43,907 nt of DNA, taken from positions 1 through 43,907 of the forward strand of contig JAKQLP010000077.1 of assembly GCA_029567095.1 (NCBI GenBank), read 5' to 3'. A program made the translations under genes and the position numbers. Source of the DNA: a bacterium (GTDB taxonomy: Bacteria > Patescibacteriota > Dojkabacteria > B142 > OLB20). Position 1 is the first letter of the stretch; each line of letters starts with the position of its first letter. Under the pieces are notes generated by a model. It was not told the DNA's origin. It ran no database searches and saw nothing but the letters and a program-made list of their open reading frames with translations. This document shows, piece after piece, positions 17,594 to 25,348 of the stretch.

Positions 17594-17612
17594 TTTTTCT
17601 TTAATTGAAATC

Positions 17613-18044
17613 ATGGCTAAAGTAAAACAAATAAAAGCGATTCTTAAACTTGCAATTGAAGCTGGAAAAGCAACACCCGCTCCCCCTATCGGTCCTGCAC
17701 TGGGACAACACGGAGTTAATATCCAGGAATTTGTGACTCAATATAATGATAAAACAAGAGATAAAATGGGTGATGTTATCCCCTGTATCTTAACTGTTTT
17801 TGATGACAGAAGCTTTACTATTGAACTTAAAACACCCCCAGTAACTAGTTTACTATTAAAAGCAACAGGAATTAAGAAAGGTTCTGCTAAACCAAATCTT
17901 GTTAAGATAGGAAAAGTTAAAAGAGCTCAAATCAAAGAGATTGCCGAGAAAAAAATGGCAGACATTAATGCTATAAGTCTGGAATCTGCAATGAAGATTG
18001 TAGAGGGCTCAGCAAAAAGCCTGGGTTTAGAAATTATTGATTAA
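17613..18044 (+). CDS. rplK: 50S ribosomal protein uL11
   Basis: uL11 is part of the GTPase-associated centre. The N-terminal segment APPIGPALGQHGVNIQEF and the C-terminal rRNA-binding domain are fully conserved. Length 143. It follows nusG by 19 nt without an SD. Confidence 0.97.
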   Translation: MAKVKQIKAILKLAIEAGKATPAPPIGPALGQHGVNIQEFVTQYNDKTRDKMGDVIPCILTVFDDRSFTIELKTPPVTSLLLKATGIKKGSAKPNLVKIGKVKRAQIKEIAEKKMADINAISLESAMKIVEGSAKSLGLEIID

Positions 18045-18054
18045 CATTACAATT

Positions 18055-18735
18055 ATGAAAAGATCAAAAAAATATACACAAATATTATCAAAGGTTGATT
18101 CTGAAAAAAGATATGCCCCAAGTGAGGCTTTAGCTCTCTTACCTGAGATTTCCTATACCAAGTTCCCAGGCAGTGTTGAATTAAAAATCTTTCTGAATCT
18201 AAATGAAAAACAGAAAAAAGAGAGCATTCGTGGAAGCTACACTCTCCCCCACTCTTTTGGTAAATCACTAACAATATTAGCCATAGTTGATAAATCTGAA
18301 GTAGAAAAAGCAAAAGACGCTGATATAGTTGGAGGTGAAGAATTGTTCAAGGATATTGAAAGTGGCAAACTAAATTTCGACATGGTTGTTACCACACCAA
18401 TGATGATGCCAAAGATAGCAAAGCTCGGGAAATTCTTAGGTTCAAAAGGTTTAATGCCTAATCCAAAAAATGGAACAATAACAAATGATCTAGGAGCAAC
18501 AATCAAGAAATTTAAGCAAGGTTTAAAAAACTTCAAATCTGTTAATGGTGAGCCTATCAATGCTGTTATTGGTAAAACTGACATGGGTGTTGAACAGTTA
18601 AAAGAAAATCTAGACTCATTTATTAAATCCGTAATGAATGAGACCAAGAAATTCAACTCAAATCCAATCAAAAGAGCAATAATTGCTCCAACCATGGGAC
18701 CAAAGCTGGAACTTGATACTACTAGATTAAGTTAA
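18055..18735 (+). CDS. rplA: 50S ribosomal protein uL1
   Basis: uL1 of the ribosomal L1 stalk. The ATG giving MKRSKKYTQILSK is chosen; an upstream TTG at 18037 would overlap rplK and adds unconserved residues. The signature GSKGLMPNPKNGTIT and the family C-terminus are present. Length 226. Some Patescibacteria lack uL1, so its presence helps narrow the lineage. Confidence 0.95.
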   Translation: MKRSKKYTQILSKVDSEKRYAPSEALALLPEISYTKFPGSVELKIFLNLNEKQKKESIRGSYTLPHSFGKSLTILAIVDKSEVEKAKDADIVGGEELFKDIESGKLNFDMVVTTPMMMPKIAKLGKFLGSKGLMPNPKNGTITNDLGATIKKFKQGLKNFKSVNGEPINAVIGKTDMGVEQLKENLDSFIKSVMNETKKFNSNPIKRAIIAPTMGPKLELDTTRLS

Positions 18736-18740
18736 TTGGA

Positions 18741-18769
18741 TTGACTTTAGGGATAAAATAGTTTATTAT
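18741..18769 (+). promoter_or_regulatory. rplJL promoter
   Basis: TTGACT (18741-18746), a 17 nt spacer, then TATTAT (18764-18769). The predicted start at about 18776 gives a leader of about 115 nt before rplJ. Confidence 0.7.
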
Positions 18770-18775
18770 CAACTT

Positions 18776-18890
18776 AATTTCGTTTAAGACAATAGGCTTT
18801 ATTCGTAAGAATATTTAAGACCTATCGAGACGGAGCAAAAGATCTTAATTTGTCTTGTGCCGTCTTTTTAGCGGCACTTTTTATTTAATA
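18776..18890 (+). promoter_or_regulatory. rplJ (L10) leader with transcription attenuator
   Basis: A hairpin ATAGG/CCTAT plus TATTC/GAATA (18792-18825) with an asymmetric internal loop resembles the kink-turn hairpin bound by L10. Downstream, GTGCCG (18857-18862) and CGGCAC (18872-18877) form a terminator stem followed by a T-run. AGACGG (18828-18833) can instead pair with CCGTCT (18860-18865), which breaks the terminator. This is the layout of the L10 leader known from other bacteria. Confidence 0.75.
18857..18882 (+). terminator. Intrinsic terminator within the rplJ leader
   Basis: The stem GTGCCG/CGGCAC with TTTTT after it ends 9 nt before the rplJ ATG. Ending there would stop transcription before the gene, so it acts as an attenuator rather than an operon end. 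Confidence 0.75.
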
Positions 18891-19418
18891 ATGGCAAAAA
18901 ACAAACAACAAAAAAAAGAATTGGTGTCTCTTTACAGCACTAAGCTCGAGCAAAATCCAACTTTTTTCGTTGTAAAACCTCTAGGAATTAATCCTAATGA
19001 GGCAACAGCAATGAAAAAGGAATTGTCAGAATTAGGCTCCAGTTACAATCTTGTAAAGAATACTCTATTCCAGATTGCTTTAAAAGAAGCAAATTTCCCT
19101 CTAACTGAACTTGGAGATGGACAACATTCGATTATTTTTTCCAGTGAAAAGGTAAGCGAAACAGCAAAAGTAATCAATAAATTTAGTAAGAATAAAGATA
19201 TTGATAGATTAGAGATCATTGCTGGTGTATATAATATGAAGCTGATCAGCAAGGATGAAGTTAAAGCAATTGCCGACTTACCAAGTAAGGAAGCATTGAT
19301 CGGACAATTACTAAGTGTTATGGTCGGTCCAGTAAGGAATCTTATGTATGTTCTTAAGGGCAATGTACAGGAATTCACTTACTTATTAAATTCAATACAG
19401 GAAAAGAAAACAGCTTAA
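18891..19418 (+). CDS. rplJ: 50S ribosomal protein uL10
   Basis: uL10 anchors L7/L12 dimers on the ribosome. The ATG giving MAKNKQQKKELVSLY is preferred over an upstream in-frame start lying inside the attenuator stem. The C-terminal helix (about 145-175) binds L12. Length 175. It is likely autoregulated through its leader. Confidence 0.95.
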   Translation: MAKNKQQKKELVSLYSTKLEQNPTFFVVKPLGINPNEATAMKKELSELGSSYNLVKNTLFQIALKEANFPLTELGDGQHSIIFSSEKVSETAKVINKFSKNKDIDRLEIIAGVYNMKLISKDEVKAIADLPSKEALIGQLLSVMVGPVRNLMYVLKGNVQEFTYLLNSIQEKKTA

Positions 19419-19453
19419 ATTCTTTTAATTATTTATTTATTAATTAACTTAAA

Positions 19454-19852
19454 ATGGCAGACGAAAAAAAAGTGGAATTATCAGCTGATGCAGCAAAAAT
19501 AGCAGAGATGCTTGAAAAAATGACTGCATTAGAAATATCCCAATTAGTCAAAGCATTAGAGGAAAAATTCGGTGTTTCAGCAAGTGCACCAGTTGCAGTA
19601 GCAGCAGCTCCTGCAGCAGCCACTGAAGCAGCAGAAGAAAAAACCTCTTTTGATGTAGAACTAACAGAAACCGGAGCAAATAAGATCGCAGTCATCAAAG
19701 TAGTCAAAAACGCTACTGGACTAGGTCTTAAAGAAGCTAAGGATCTAGTGGATGGAGCTCCTAAAATTGTCAAAGAGGAGATGAAAAAAGAAGATGCAGA
19801 AGCTCTAAAGAAAGAGCTTGAAGAAGCTGGAGCAAAGGTTACTTTGAAATAA
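19454..19852 (+). CDS. rplL: 50S ribosomal protein bL12 (L7/L12)
   Basis: A stalk protein that recruits translational GTPases. It has an N-terminal dimerisation helix, an Ala-rich hinge (about 47-63), and a C-terminal domain with [20 protein letters not shown] and the [22 protein letters not shown] pattern. Length 132. A strong terminator follows; rpoBC, the usual next genes, are absent. Confidence 0.97.
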   Translation: MADEKKVELSADAAKIAEMLEKMTALEISQLVKALEEKFGVSASAPVAVAAAPAAATEAAEEKTSFDVELTETGANKIAVIKVVKNATGLGLKEAKDLVDGAPKIVKEEMKKEDAEALKKELEEAGAKVTLK

Positions 19853-19873
19853 GTAATTGCCTTAAAGCAAAAT

Positions 19874-19899
19874 AAAAACCCCCTTTAATGGGGGTTTTT
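19874..19899 (+). terminator. Intrinsic terminator after rplL
   Basis: AAAAACCCCC, loop TTTAAT, GGGGGTTTTT. It ends the rplJL unit 20 nt after the rplL stop. Confidence 0.9.
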
Positions 19900-19905
19900 C
19901 TTTAA

Positions 19906-19934
19906 TAGACTATTGGTTTTGCTTCCTATATAAT
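19906..19934 (+). promoter_or_regulatory. Promoter of the 7TM/ligase operon
   Basis: TAGACT (19906-19911), a 17 nt spacer, TATAAT (19929-19934). The predicted start near 19941 is 16 nt before the ATG. Confidence 0.55.
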
Positions 19935-19956
19935 ACTTGCAGTTAAACTAGATAAT

Positions 19957-20637
19957 ATGGGAGAAATATTCATTCAAAGTGGACTTGATAAAAATGTGGT
20001 AGTGATAATACTATTATTGCCTGTCGTTGCTACAATGATAGGAATTTCCAGACATATTTTCGGGCTTCGTTCCCTTGGCATATATCTTTCACTTGTGATT
20101 ACATTCATATTCTTTAAGTTGGGAGTACCTCAACATGAATCGGCCTACCTATCAGAACCAATTGAAGGTTTGAAATATGGAATTCCTCTAGTCCTACTTG
20201 TGTTCAGCTCCACCCTTCTTTGTTATCTGGCTGTAAAAAAATGGGCTCTACACTATTATCCCAAGCTTTCCATAGTCATAACTGGAGTAACAATGATTTT
20301 AATTCTAGCCATTATTCTCTTAGCATACTTTGATTTTAAGAACGTACTAAGAATTGAAACCTTTACTTTGATACTAATTGTTTCAATAACTGAAAAATAT
20401 TTTAGTATCTTATCAAGAAAGAACTTCAAGACCACCCTATTTATCTCAATCGAAAGCATAATTTTAGCAGCTATTTGTTATCTGATAATCAGCGCTCCTT
20501 TTTTTATAGATACTCTCCTGCTATATCCATATATAATACTCGCTTTACTCCCAGTGAATTACCTGGTTGGTAAATTTAGTGGTCTAAGATTTAGTGAGTA
20601 CCTTAGATTCTGGGATATACTTACGGAAAGAGATTAA
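19957..20637 (+). CDS. Seven-helix membrane protein of amidoligase cluster
   Basis: A 226-residue protein with seven evident hydrophobic helices (about 13-30, 39-56, 73-92, 103-124, 134-153, 160-180, 183-205) and a short polar tail. Together with the next gene it resembles the seven-helix domain that elsewhere is fused to an inactive transglutaminase and encoded beside an ATP-grasp ligase and a retropepsin-like protease. Here the soluble transglutaminase part is missing. The family assignment rests partly on context, since membrane helices are weakly diagnostic. It lies 15 nt upstream of the ligase gene. Its substrate is unknown. Confidence 0.65.
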   Translation: MGEIFIQSGLDKNVVVIILLLPVVATMIGISRHIFGLRSLGIYLSLVITFIFFKLGVPQHESAYLSEPIEGLKYGIPLVLLVFSSTLLCYLAVKKWALHYYPKLSIVITGVTMILILAIILLAYFDFKNVLRIETFTLILIVSITEKYFSILSRKNFKTTLFISIESIILAAICYLIISAPFFIDTLLLYPYIILALLPVNYLVGKFSGLRFSEYLRFWDILTERD

Positions 20638-20652
20638 TAAAACGTTCTAACA

Positions 20653-22074
20653 ATGCTCGAAAATCTTTTCAAAGTACTGAAAAATAAAAGAAAAGTTCTG
20701 GGGATGAACGAACGTAATCTCGAATATATTAGGAAGTATAATAAAAGAAAAGCCATTGAAATTGCTGACAATAAGATATTAACCAAGGAAGTCCTTACCA
20801 AAGCGCAAATTCCTACTCCAAAATTAATCAATGTGATTAAATCCTATCAAGAACTTGAAAAGTTTGATTTTAACTCTCTACCTAATTCATTTGTATTGAA
20901 ACCTGTATCCGGGTTAGAAGGTGGGGGTATAGATATATTTTACAATCAAGATAAATCTGGCAGGTGGATTAGAGCTGATAAATCCAAAGCCACCGTAAGT
21001 GATCTAAAGAAACAAATCACAGACATTCTTGATGGTAAATACTCTTTAAATCAAACACCAGACTTCGCTCTATTTGAGGAAAGGATTAAAACACATAAGG
21101 CATTCAAATATTTTACATATAAAGGGACTCCGGATATTCGCTTGATTTCATTTAACCAGATCCCAGTAATGGCATTTCTTAGACTTCCAACTAGGGAATC
21201 TAACGGTAAGGCCAATCTGGCATTAGGGGCAATAGCCACAGGTATTGATATTGCCAATGGTGTAACTACTTTTGCTATTCATGGTAAAGCCGGCTACATT
21301 GAATATATTCCAGGTACCAAACTCGAAGTTAGTGGCTTAAAAATTCCTTATTGGGATAGAATGCTGCGCTATGCAATAGAAGCCCAAAAAGCTTCTGGAT
21401 TAAACTATCTAGCTATTGATTTCCTTATTGATCGCGAACAAGGTCCTGTTATAGTTGAACTTAATGCTAGACCCGGTCTATCTATCCAATTAGCGAACAA
21501 AGATGGTCTTAGATGGCGCCTCAAAAAGACCCAAGACTTGAAAGTAACTTCAACTGAGAAAGGTATGAAGCTCGCAAAATACCTGTTCGGAGGCGAAATT
21601 GAGAATGAAATTGAATCTATTTCAGGTAAAGATGTAATTGGAATTTACGAAAATATTACTTTGTACAATGAGACAATGCAAGAGATCCAAACAAAAGCAA
21701 AGATCGATACTGGAGCGGACAGCACGTCTATAGATAAATCGTTCGGTGTAAAGCTCGGTTTTGGCGATATTATTAAAGCTTTTGAGAATGAAAACATTCC
21801 CGAAGATTTAAATAGAGACGAAGGGTTAAAATTGATGGAAAAGCTTCGTAATAAATTCCTTCCAATGTATCCTGAGAGATTAATAGATGTGCAATTCGTT
21901 AAATCAAGTCATGGTTCAAGCCTAAGGCCATACGTTAAGATCAAAGTCAAAATCAAGGATACAATATTCGAAACAAATGCGACAATCTTTGACCGCTCAA
22001 AGTTAGTATATCCTGTTATTGTGGGTAGAAAATCCTTAACGAAATTTCTTATTGACCCGAGTAAGTCAAAATAG
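20653..22074 (+). CDS. ATP-grasp glutamate-ligase-like protein fused to retropepsin-like domain
   Basis: The N-terminal about 310 residues match the RimK-related alpha-L-glutamate ligase-like family. They show VLGMNERN near the start (15-22), VLKPVSGLEGGGI (81-93, ATP-binding Lys K83), and the metal-binding end VELNARPGLSIQLANKDGLRWR (268-289). Residues about 325-473 form a separate domain with D352-TGA and a late DRSKLVYPVIVGRKSL (447-462), the hallmarks of the RimB/putative ATP-dependent zinc protease family with a retropepsin fold. A peptide-bond-forming and a presumed peptide-cleaving domain thus share one chain. It is partnered with the seven-helix protein. The start is the ATG preserving the VLGMN segment. 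Confidence 0.85.
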   Translation: MLENLFKVLKNKRKVLGMNERNLEYIRKYNKRKAIEIADNKILTKEVLTKAQIPTPKLINVIKSYQELEKFDFNSLPNSFVLKPVSGLEGGGIDIFYNQDKSGRWIRADKSKATVSDLKKQITDILDGKYSLNQTPDFALFEERIKTHKAFKYFTYKGTPDIRLISFNQIPVMAFLRLPTRESNGKANLALGAIATGIDIANGVTTFAIHGKAGYIEYIPGTKLEVSGLKIPYWDRMLRYAIEAQKASGLNYLAIDFLIDREQGPVIVELNARPGLSIQLANKDGLRWRLKKTQDLKVTSTEKGMKLAKYLFGGEIENEIESISGKDVIGIYENITLYNETMQEIQTKAKIDTGADSTSIDKSFGVKLGFGDIIKAFENENIPEDLNRDEGLKLMEKLRNKFLPMYPERLIDVQFVKSSHGSSLRPYVKIKVKIKDTIFETNATIFDRSKLVYPVIVGRKSLTKFLIDPSKSK

Positions 22075-22075
22075 C

Positions 22076-23074
22076 TTAGCCCCTAAGAATTCTCTGAATA
22101 TGTTCCAGATTATTGAGGGCATATATTATGCCTCTTATCACAGCTAATTCAGGCTCCTCAACTACATGTGCCGAAACTCCAGTTGCTTTAGTAAAGAGAT
22201 CATCGATATTTCTTAACATTGCAGTACCTCCTGTTAGCACCATTCCCCTATCTATTATATCCGAGGACAATTCAGGTGGAGTCCTCTCTAACACCTCTTT
22301 AATTGAAGCAATAATTTCACTTAGGACAGGTTTAAAGCCCTCAACAACATCATTGGTCTTCAATTCAATAGATGTCGGCATGCCTGTAGTTCCATCTCTT
22401 CCTCTTACCTCCATTGTCAATTCCTCCTGAACTGGTACAGCCGAGCCAATTTCGATCTTGATACGCTCGGCCATCTGCTCTCCAATTACTAAGCCTGTCT
22501 TTTTCCTAATGAAATTGATCATTGCCTCATTCAAAGCATCCCCTGCCAATCTTTTGGATTCGTAGGTTACTATACCATTCATAGACATTACGGCAATTTC
22601 AGAAGTTCCGCCTCCCATACTTATTATCATATTCCCTGCTGAACCTGAAATTGGCATATTTGCTCCAATTGCAGCTGCTATAGGTTCAGGAATCAGAAAC
22701 ACTTTCCCAGCTCCTGCCTGGACACATGCTTCGATCACAGCTCTTTCTTCTACTGAGGTAATACCTGCGGGCACACTGATCATGACCTCAGGTTTGAAAA
22801 ACCTCACTTTGCCCAGAACTTTTTGCATCAGGTGAGAAATGATCATTTCAGTAAGTTTATAACTAGCGATCACCCCCTGACGAATAGGTCTCCTAGCCTC
22901 AATATCAACAGGGACTTTCCCCAACATGCCTTTAGCCTGGTTTCCTATAGCCACAACTTTTTTATCTTTAGTGGAAATTGCTACAACTGTAGGTTCGGAT
23001 ATTATTTCTTTCTTACCTACTACAGCGATAATGGAATTTGAAGTTCCAAGGTCTAAACCAATTCTCGTAGCCAT
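22076..23074 (-). CDS. mreB: MreB-like actin homologue (copy 2)
   Basis: A second, diverged MreB/Mbl of 332 residues. The phosphate loops GLDLGTSNSIIAV (6-18) and ISMGGGTSEIAVM, and the GMVLTGGTAML motif, are conserved. The N-terminus is shorter than in copy 1 and lacks its amphipathic stretch, so membrane attachment may differ. It stands alone: its stop is 1 nt from the stop of the convergent ligase gene, with no terminator between, and it is divergent from the PEGA-domain gene. It could specialise in another envelope process. Confidence 0.92.
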   Translation of the reverse strand: MATRIGLDLGTSNSIIAVVGKKEIISEPTVVAISTKDKKVVAIGNQAKGMLGKVPVDIEARRPIRQGVIASYKLTEMIISHLMQKVLGKVRFFKPEVMISVPAGITSVEERAVIEACVQAGAGKVFLIPEPIAAAIGANMPISGSAGNMIISMGGGTSEIAVMSMNGIVTYESKRLAGDALNEAMINFIRKKTGLVIGEQMAERIKIEIGSAVPVQEELTMEVRGRDGTTGMPTSIELKTNDVVEGFKPVLSEIIASIKEVLERTPPELSSDIIDRGMVLTGGTAMLRNIDDLFTKATGVSAHVVEEPELAVIRGIIYALNNLEHIQRILRG

Positions 23075-23084
23075 TTGGATTTTA

Positions 23085-23113
23085 TTGAACTAATATAGAA
23101 CTATTGCTATACT
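23085..23113 (+). promoter_or_regulatory. Promoter of the PEGA-protein gene with overlapping inverted repeat
   Basis: TTGAAC (23085-23090), a 17 nt spacer ending in TG, then TATACT (23108-23113). The start near 23120 leaves a UTR of about 12 nt. An imperfect palindrome, TTGCTATACTT (23104-23114) against a split right arm ending ATAGCAA (23117-23132), covers the -10 and reaches the start codon. It could be an operator for the divergent pair. Confidence 0.65.
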
Positions 23114-23131
23114 TCAAAGTATAATATAGCA

Positions 23132-24628
23132 ATGAAAAAACGCAAAATAACTTCAAGTTTATACCTTTTTTTAGCAGCTCTTTTTATTTTTGGGGCAACT
23201 TTTCTTGCAATTATTATATCACAAGGGGGCTCAGTCTCAGATGACGGCGTATTCACAAATTCTGGTGTACTAAGAGTTAATGTTGCGCCTGAAAATGCAA
23301 CATATACTCTATTTGTAGATGATAAACAAATTGATAATCTCGTAAATAAAGGAACAAATTTAGAAGCCGGTATTCATACTATTAGGATTGAATCTCCCGG
23401 GATGTTGAATTGGGAAAAGAAAGTGAATATTAGACAGGGCATTGTTACAGACATATTAGCAAAACTATTTCCCTTAGATTTAAAACTTGAACAGATCACA
23501 AGCAGCAACATTTCAAAGGCAGTATTCTCGCCTTTCGGTGATTATATTTACTATATCATTAACGATACAGAAGTCCCTGCAGACATTGGGATCTGGAGGC
23601 TGCAAATAGGTCAAAACGGACTTTTCTTCTTTAATACCCCATCTGTCCCAATAAAATTTGCTGAGATCGATCCCGAAGTCTCCGAACTATTACTTGACCC
23701 AGGACTGATACTCAAACCCAGCCCTGATCATAACCGCATGCTGGCAATTTCACCATTAACGCAAAAAATCTACCTATTTAATAGCTTAAATGGAACTGAG
23801 CCTCTTAAAAAAATCGATCTACTCTCTGAAATTGGGTTCTTCCCAAAAAATGTTGACTGGTTAAATGATTCAATATCTTTACTTATTGATGATGATAAAG
23901 CACTTTACGAGTTAGATCTTACAAATCAAAGAACCACACTTATTAAATACGATCCTCAACAGTCCATAATATATAGCCACAATCAGTCACACTTAATATG
24001 GTTTGACCGAATCAAAAGATCGTTAAATATATATAAGAATCAACTAAATACAAAACTAGAACTGGGTTCTATAGATTTAAGCCCATATAATGTTTTAGGT
24101 ATAGATTTGCCAAAAAACAGCTCGAGATATATTACAATTAAAACCGACATCAATTACTTACTTATAGATATTGAGGATACAAAGTTATATATTTTTGACC
24201 TGCCTGTCGCAAACTATTCTTTGCTAGAAATTAGCCCAGACTCTACCACTTTTCTTTTTAAAGATAACCAACAACAATTACATACTATAGTAGCTAAGGA
24301 GAATCTAGGTCTTGACCAAATGGAAATAAAGAATTACGACTTGAAAATAATACTTTCAGAATCGGACAAAATTCACTTTGGCCCTACTGGATCGAATGTT
24401 TTCATGTTTAACAATCAAGATAGAACTATAATTAGTTTTGAACAAGATGGAGCTAACTTTACTACACTTATCCAAAACGAATTCATTAACCCGACTTTTG
24501 ACTTGGATAGCCAATTACGATCGCTATACATTTTACTTCAGGACGGAAATAATAAGATTGAGGACCTGGAATCCCCCCTACCCCTTACTACTAATCTATA
24601 CCGAATAGGGTTAGAAGTAGGAAATTAA
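23132..24628 (+). CDS. Membrane-anchored PEGA-domain, beta-propeller-like protein
   Basis: A 498-residue protein with one N-terminal membrane helix (about 8-31) and a largely extracytoplasmic remainder. Residues about 46-115 look like a PEGA domain (LRVNVAPENATYTLFVDDK followed by LEAGIHTIRIESPGMLNW), a beta fold common in surface proteins. The rest consists of repeated blade-like segments such as SKAVFSPFGDYIYYI, NRMLAISPLTQKIYLF and YSLLEISPDSTTFLF, suggesting a propeller. No catalytic motif is seen. The gene is divergent from mreB copy 2. A role in the envelope is an inference; the exact function is unknown. Confidence 0.7.
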   Translation: MKKRKITSSLYLFLAALFIFGATFLAIIISQGGSVSDDGVFTNSGVLRVNVAPENATYTLFVDDKQIDNLVNKGTNLEAGIHTIRIESPGMLNWEKKVNIRQGIVTDILAKLFPLDLKLEQITSSNISKAVFSPFGDYIYYIINDTEVPADIGIWRLQIGQNGLFFFNTPSVPIKFAEIDPEVSELLLDPGLILKPSPDHNRMLAISPLTQKIYLFNSLNGTEPLKKIDLLSEIGFFPKNVDWLNDSISLLIDDDKALYELDLTNQRTTLIKYDPQQSIIYSHNQSHLIWFDRIKRSLNIYKNQLNTKLELGSIDLSPYNVLGIDLPKNSSRYITIKTDINYLLIDIEDTKLYIFDLPVANYSLLEISPDSTTFLFKDNQQQLHTIVAKENLGLDQMEIKNYDLKIILSESDKIHFGPTGSNVFMFNNQDRTIISFEQDGANFTTLIQNEFINPTFDLDSQLRSLYILLQDGNNKIEDLESPLPLTTNLYRIGLEVGN

Positions 24629-24637
24629 AGATGAGGA

Positions 24638-24646
24638 TGATATAAT
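24638..24646 (+). promoter_or_regulatory. Extended -10 promoter of tRNA-Arg
   Basis: TGATATAAT predicts a start near 24653, 6 nt before the mature tRNA. It lies 10 nt after the PEGA-protein stop. Confidence 0.65.
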
Positions 24647-24658
24647 CTTCTTTATTAT

Positions 24659-24732
24659 GCACTAGTAGCTCAGACGGATAGAGCAAGGCACTCCTAACGC
24701 CTAGGTCAGAGGTTCGACTCCTCTCTAGTGCA
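24659..24732 (+). tRNA. tRNA-Arg (CCT)
   Basis: Acceptor GCACTAG/CTAGTGC, D-arm AGCTCAGACGGATAGAGC, anticodon loop CTCCTAA (anticodon CCT, codon AGG), T-arm AGAGGTTCGACTCCTCT, discriminator A. CCA is not encoded. Its 3' end is 1 nt from the stop of the convergent ndk gene. Confidence 0.95.
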
Positions 24733-24733
24733 T

Positions 24734-25330
24734 TTATTTCAACTTGCCAGATACTCCACTAAAATCACCTGAGTAAACATTGTAATCAAACACTTCCCTA
24801 TTTTTAAACCACAAAGCAATCTCTTCCTTAGCTTCTGCTAATTCACCAGAAGCATGAATAATGTTGTAAATTGGTCTTTGTTGAGAATTAGCAAGCTCGG
24901 CACTATCGATGCCATAATCTCCCCGGATGCTTCCCACCACTGCATTAGCCGGTATGGTATCTCCTACCAACTTTCTACAAACATGTACTGCATTCGGCCC
25001 TTCCCAAACCATAGCTAATACTGGACCAGCACTCAAATAATCAATTAACCAGCCTTTAACTAATTGCCCGATCTTGATTGGATCCATTGTTCCTAATTCC
25101 TTTACTGGATCCAGATCTTTATCTAAATACTCTTTTAAGGTCCTTTCACCTACTTTTTGCAACCATTTTTTAGTATGGGGATAATGTGAATCCCCCATAT
25201 CTCTAGTTGATTTTAAAAATTCCATTGCCACCAACTTCAAACCAACTCTTTCAAACCTTTTGATAATCTCGCCCATCAACCCTCTGGCCACTCCATCATG
25301 TTTAATTACGATCAATGTCCTCTCTGTCAT
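24734..25330 (-). CDS. ndk: Nucleoside diphosphate kinase, paralogue 2
   Basis: NDK transfers the gamma phosphate of ATP to NDPs through a phosphohistidine. The ATP-site motif is VIKHDGVARGLMGEI (8-22, with His where Pro is usual); the catalytic H159 lies in NIIHASG. The residues corresponding to the usual nucleotide contacts R (R119) and N (N156) are kept, but the Asp after the active-site Ser is Gly (G162). At 198 residues it is about 50 longer than common NDKs because of an insertion (about 51-95). It is last in the leuS-to-ndk operon and lies 18 nt after its paralogue. Confidence 0.9.
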   Translation of the reverse strand: MTERTLIVIKHDGVARGLMGEIIKRFERVGLKLVAMEFLKSTRDMGDSHYPHTKKWLQKVGERTLKEYLDKDLDPVKELGTMDPIKIGQLVKGWLIDYLSAGPVLAMVWEGPNAVHVCRKLVGDTIPANAVVGSIRGDYGIDSAELANSQQRPIYNIIHASGELAEAKEEIALWFKNREVFDYNVYSGDFSGVSGKLK

Positions 25331-25348
25331 GATTAATAAAACTAATAA

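Noticed and set aside
22074-22076. Possible shared terminator between the ligase gene and the convergent mreB
   Set aside because: The stop codons are 1 nt apart and I see no hairpin on either side; termination must occur inside the opposite gene or by Rho.
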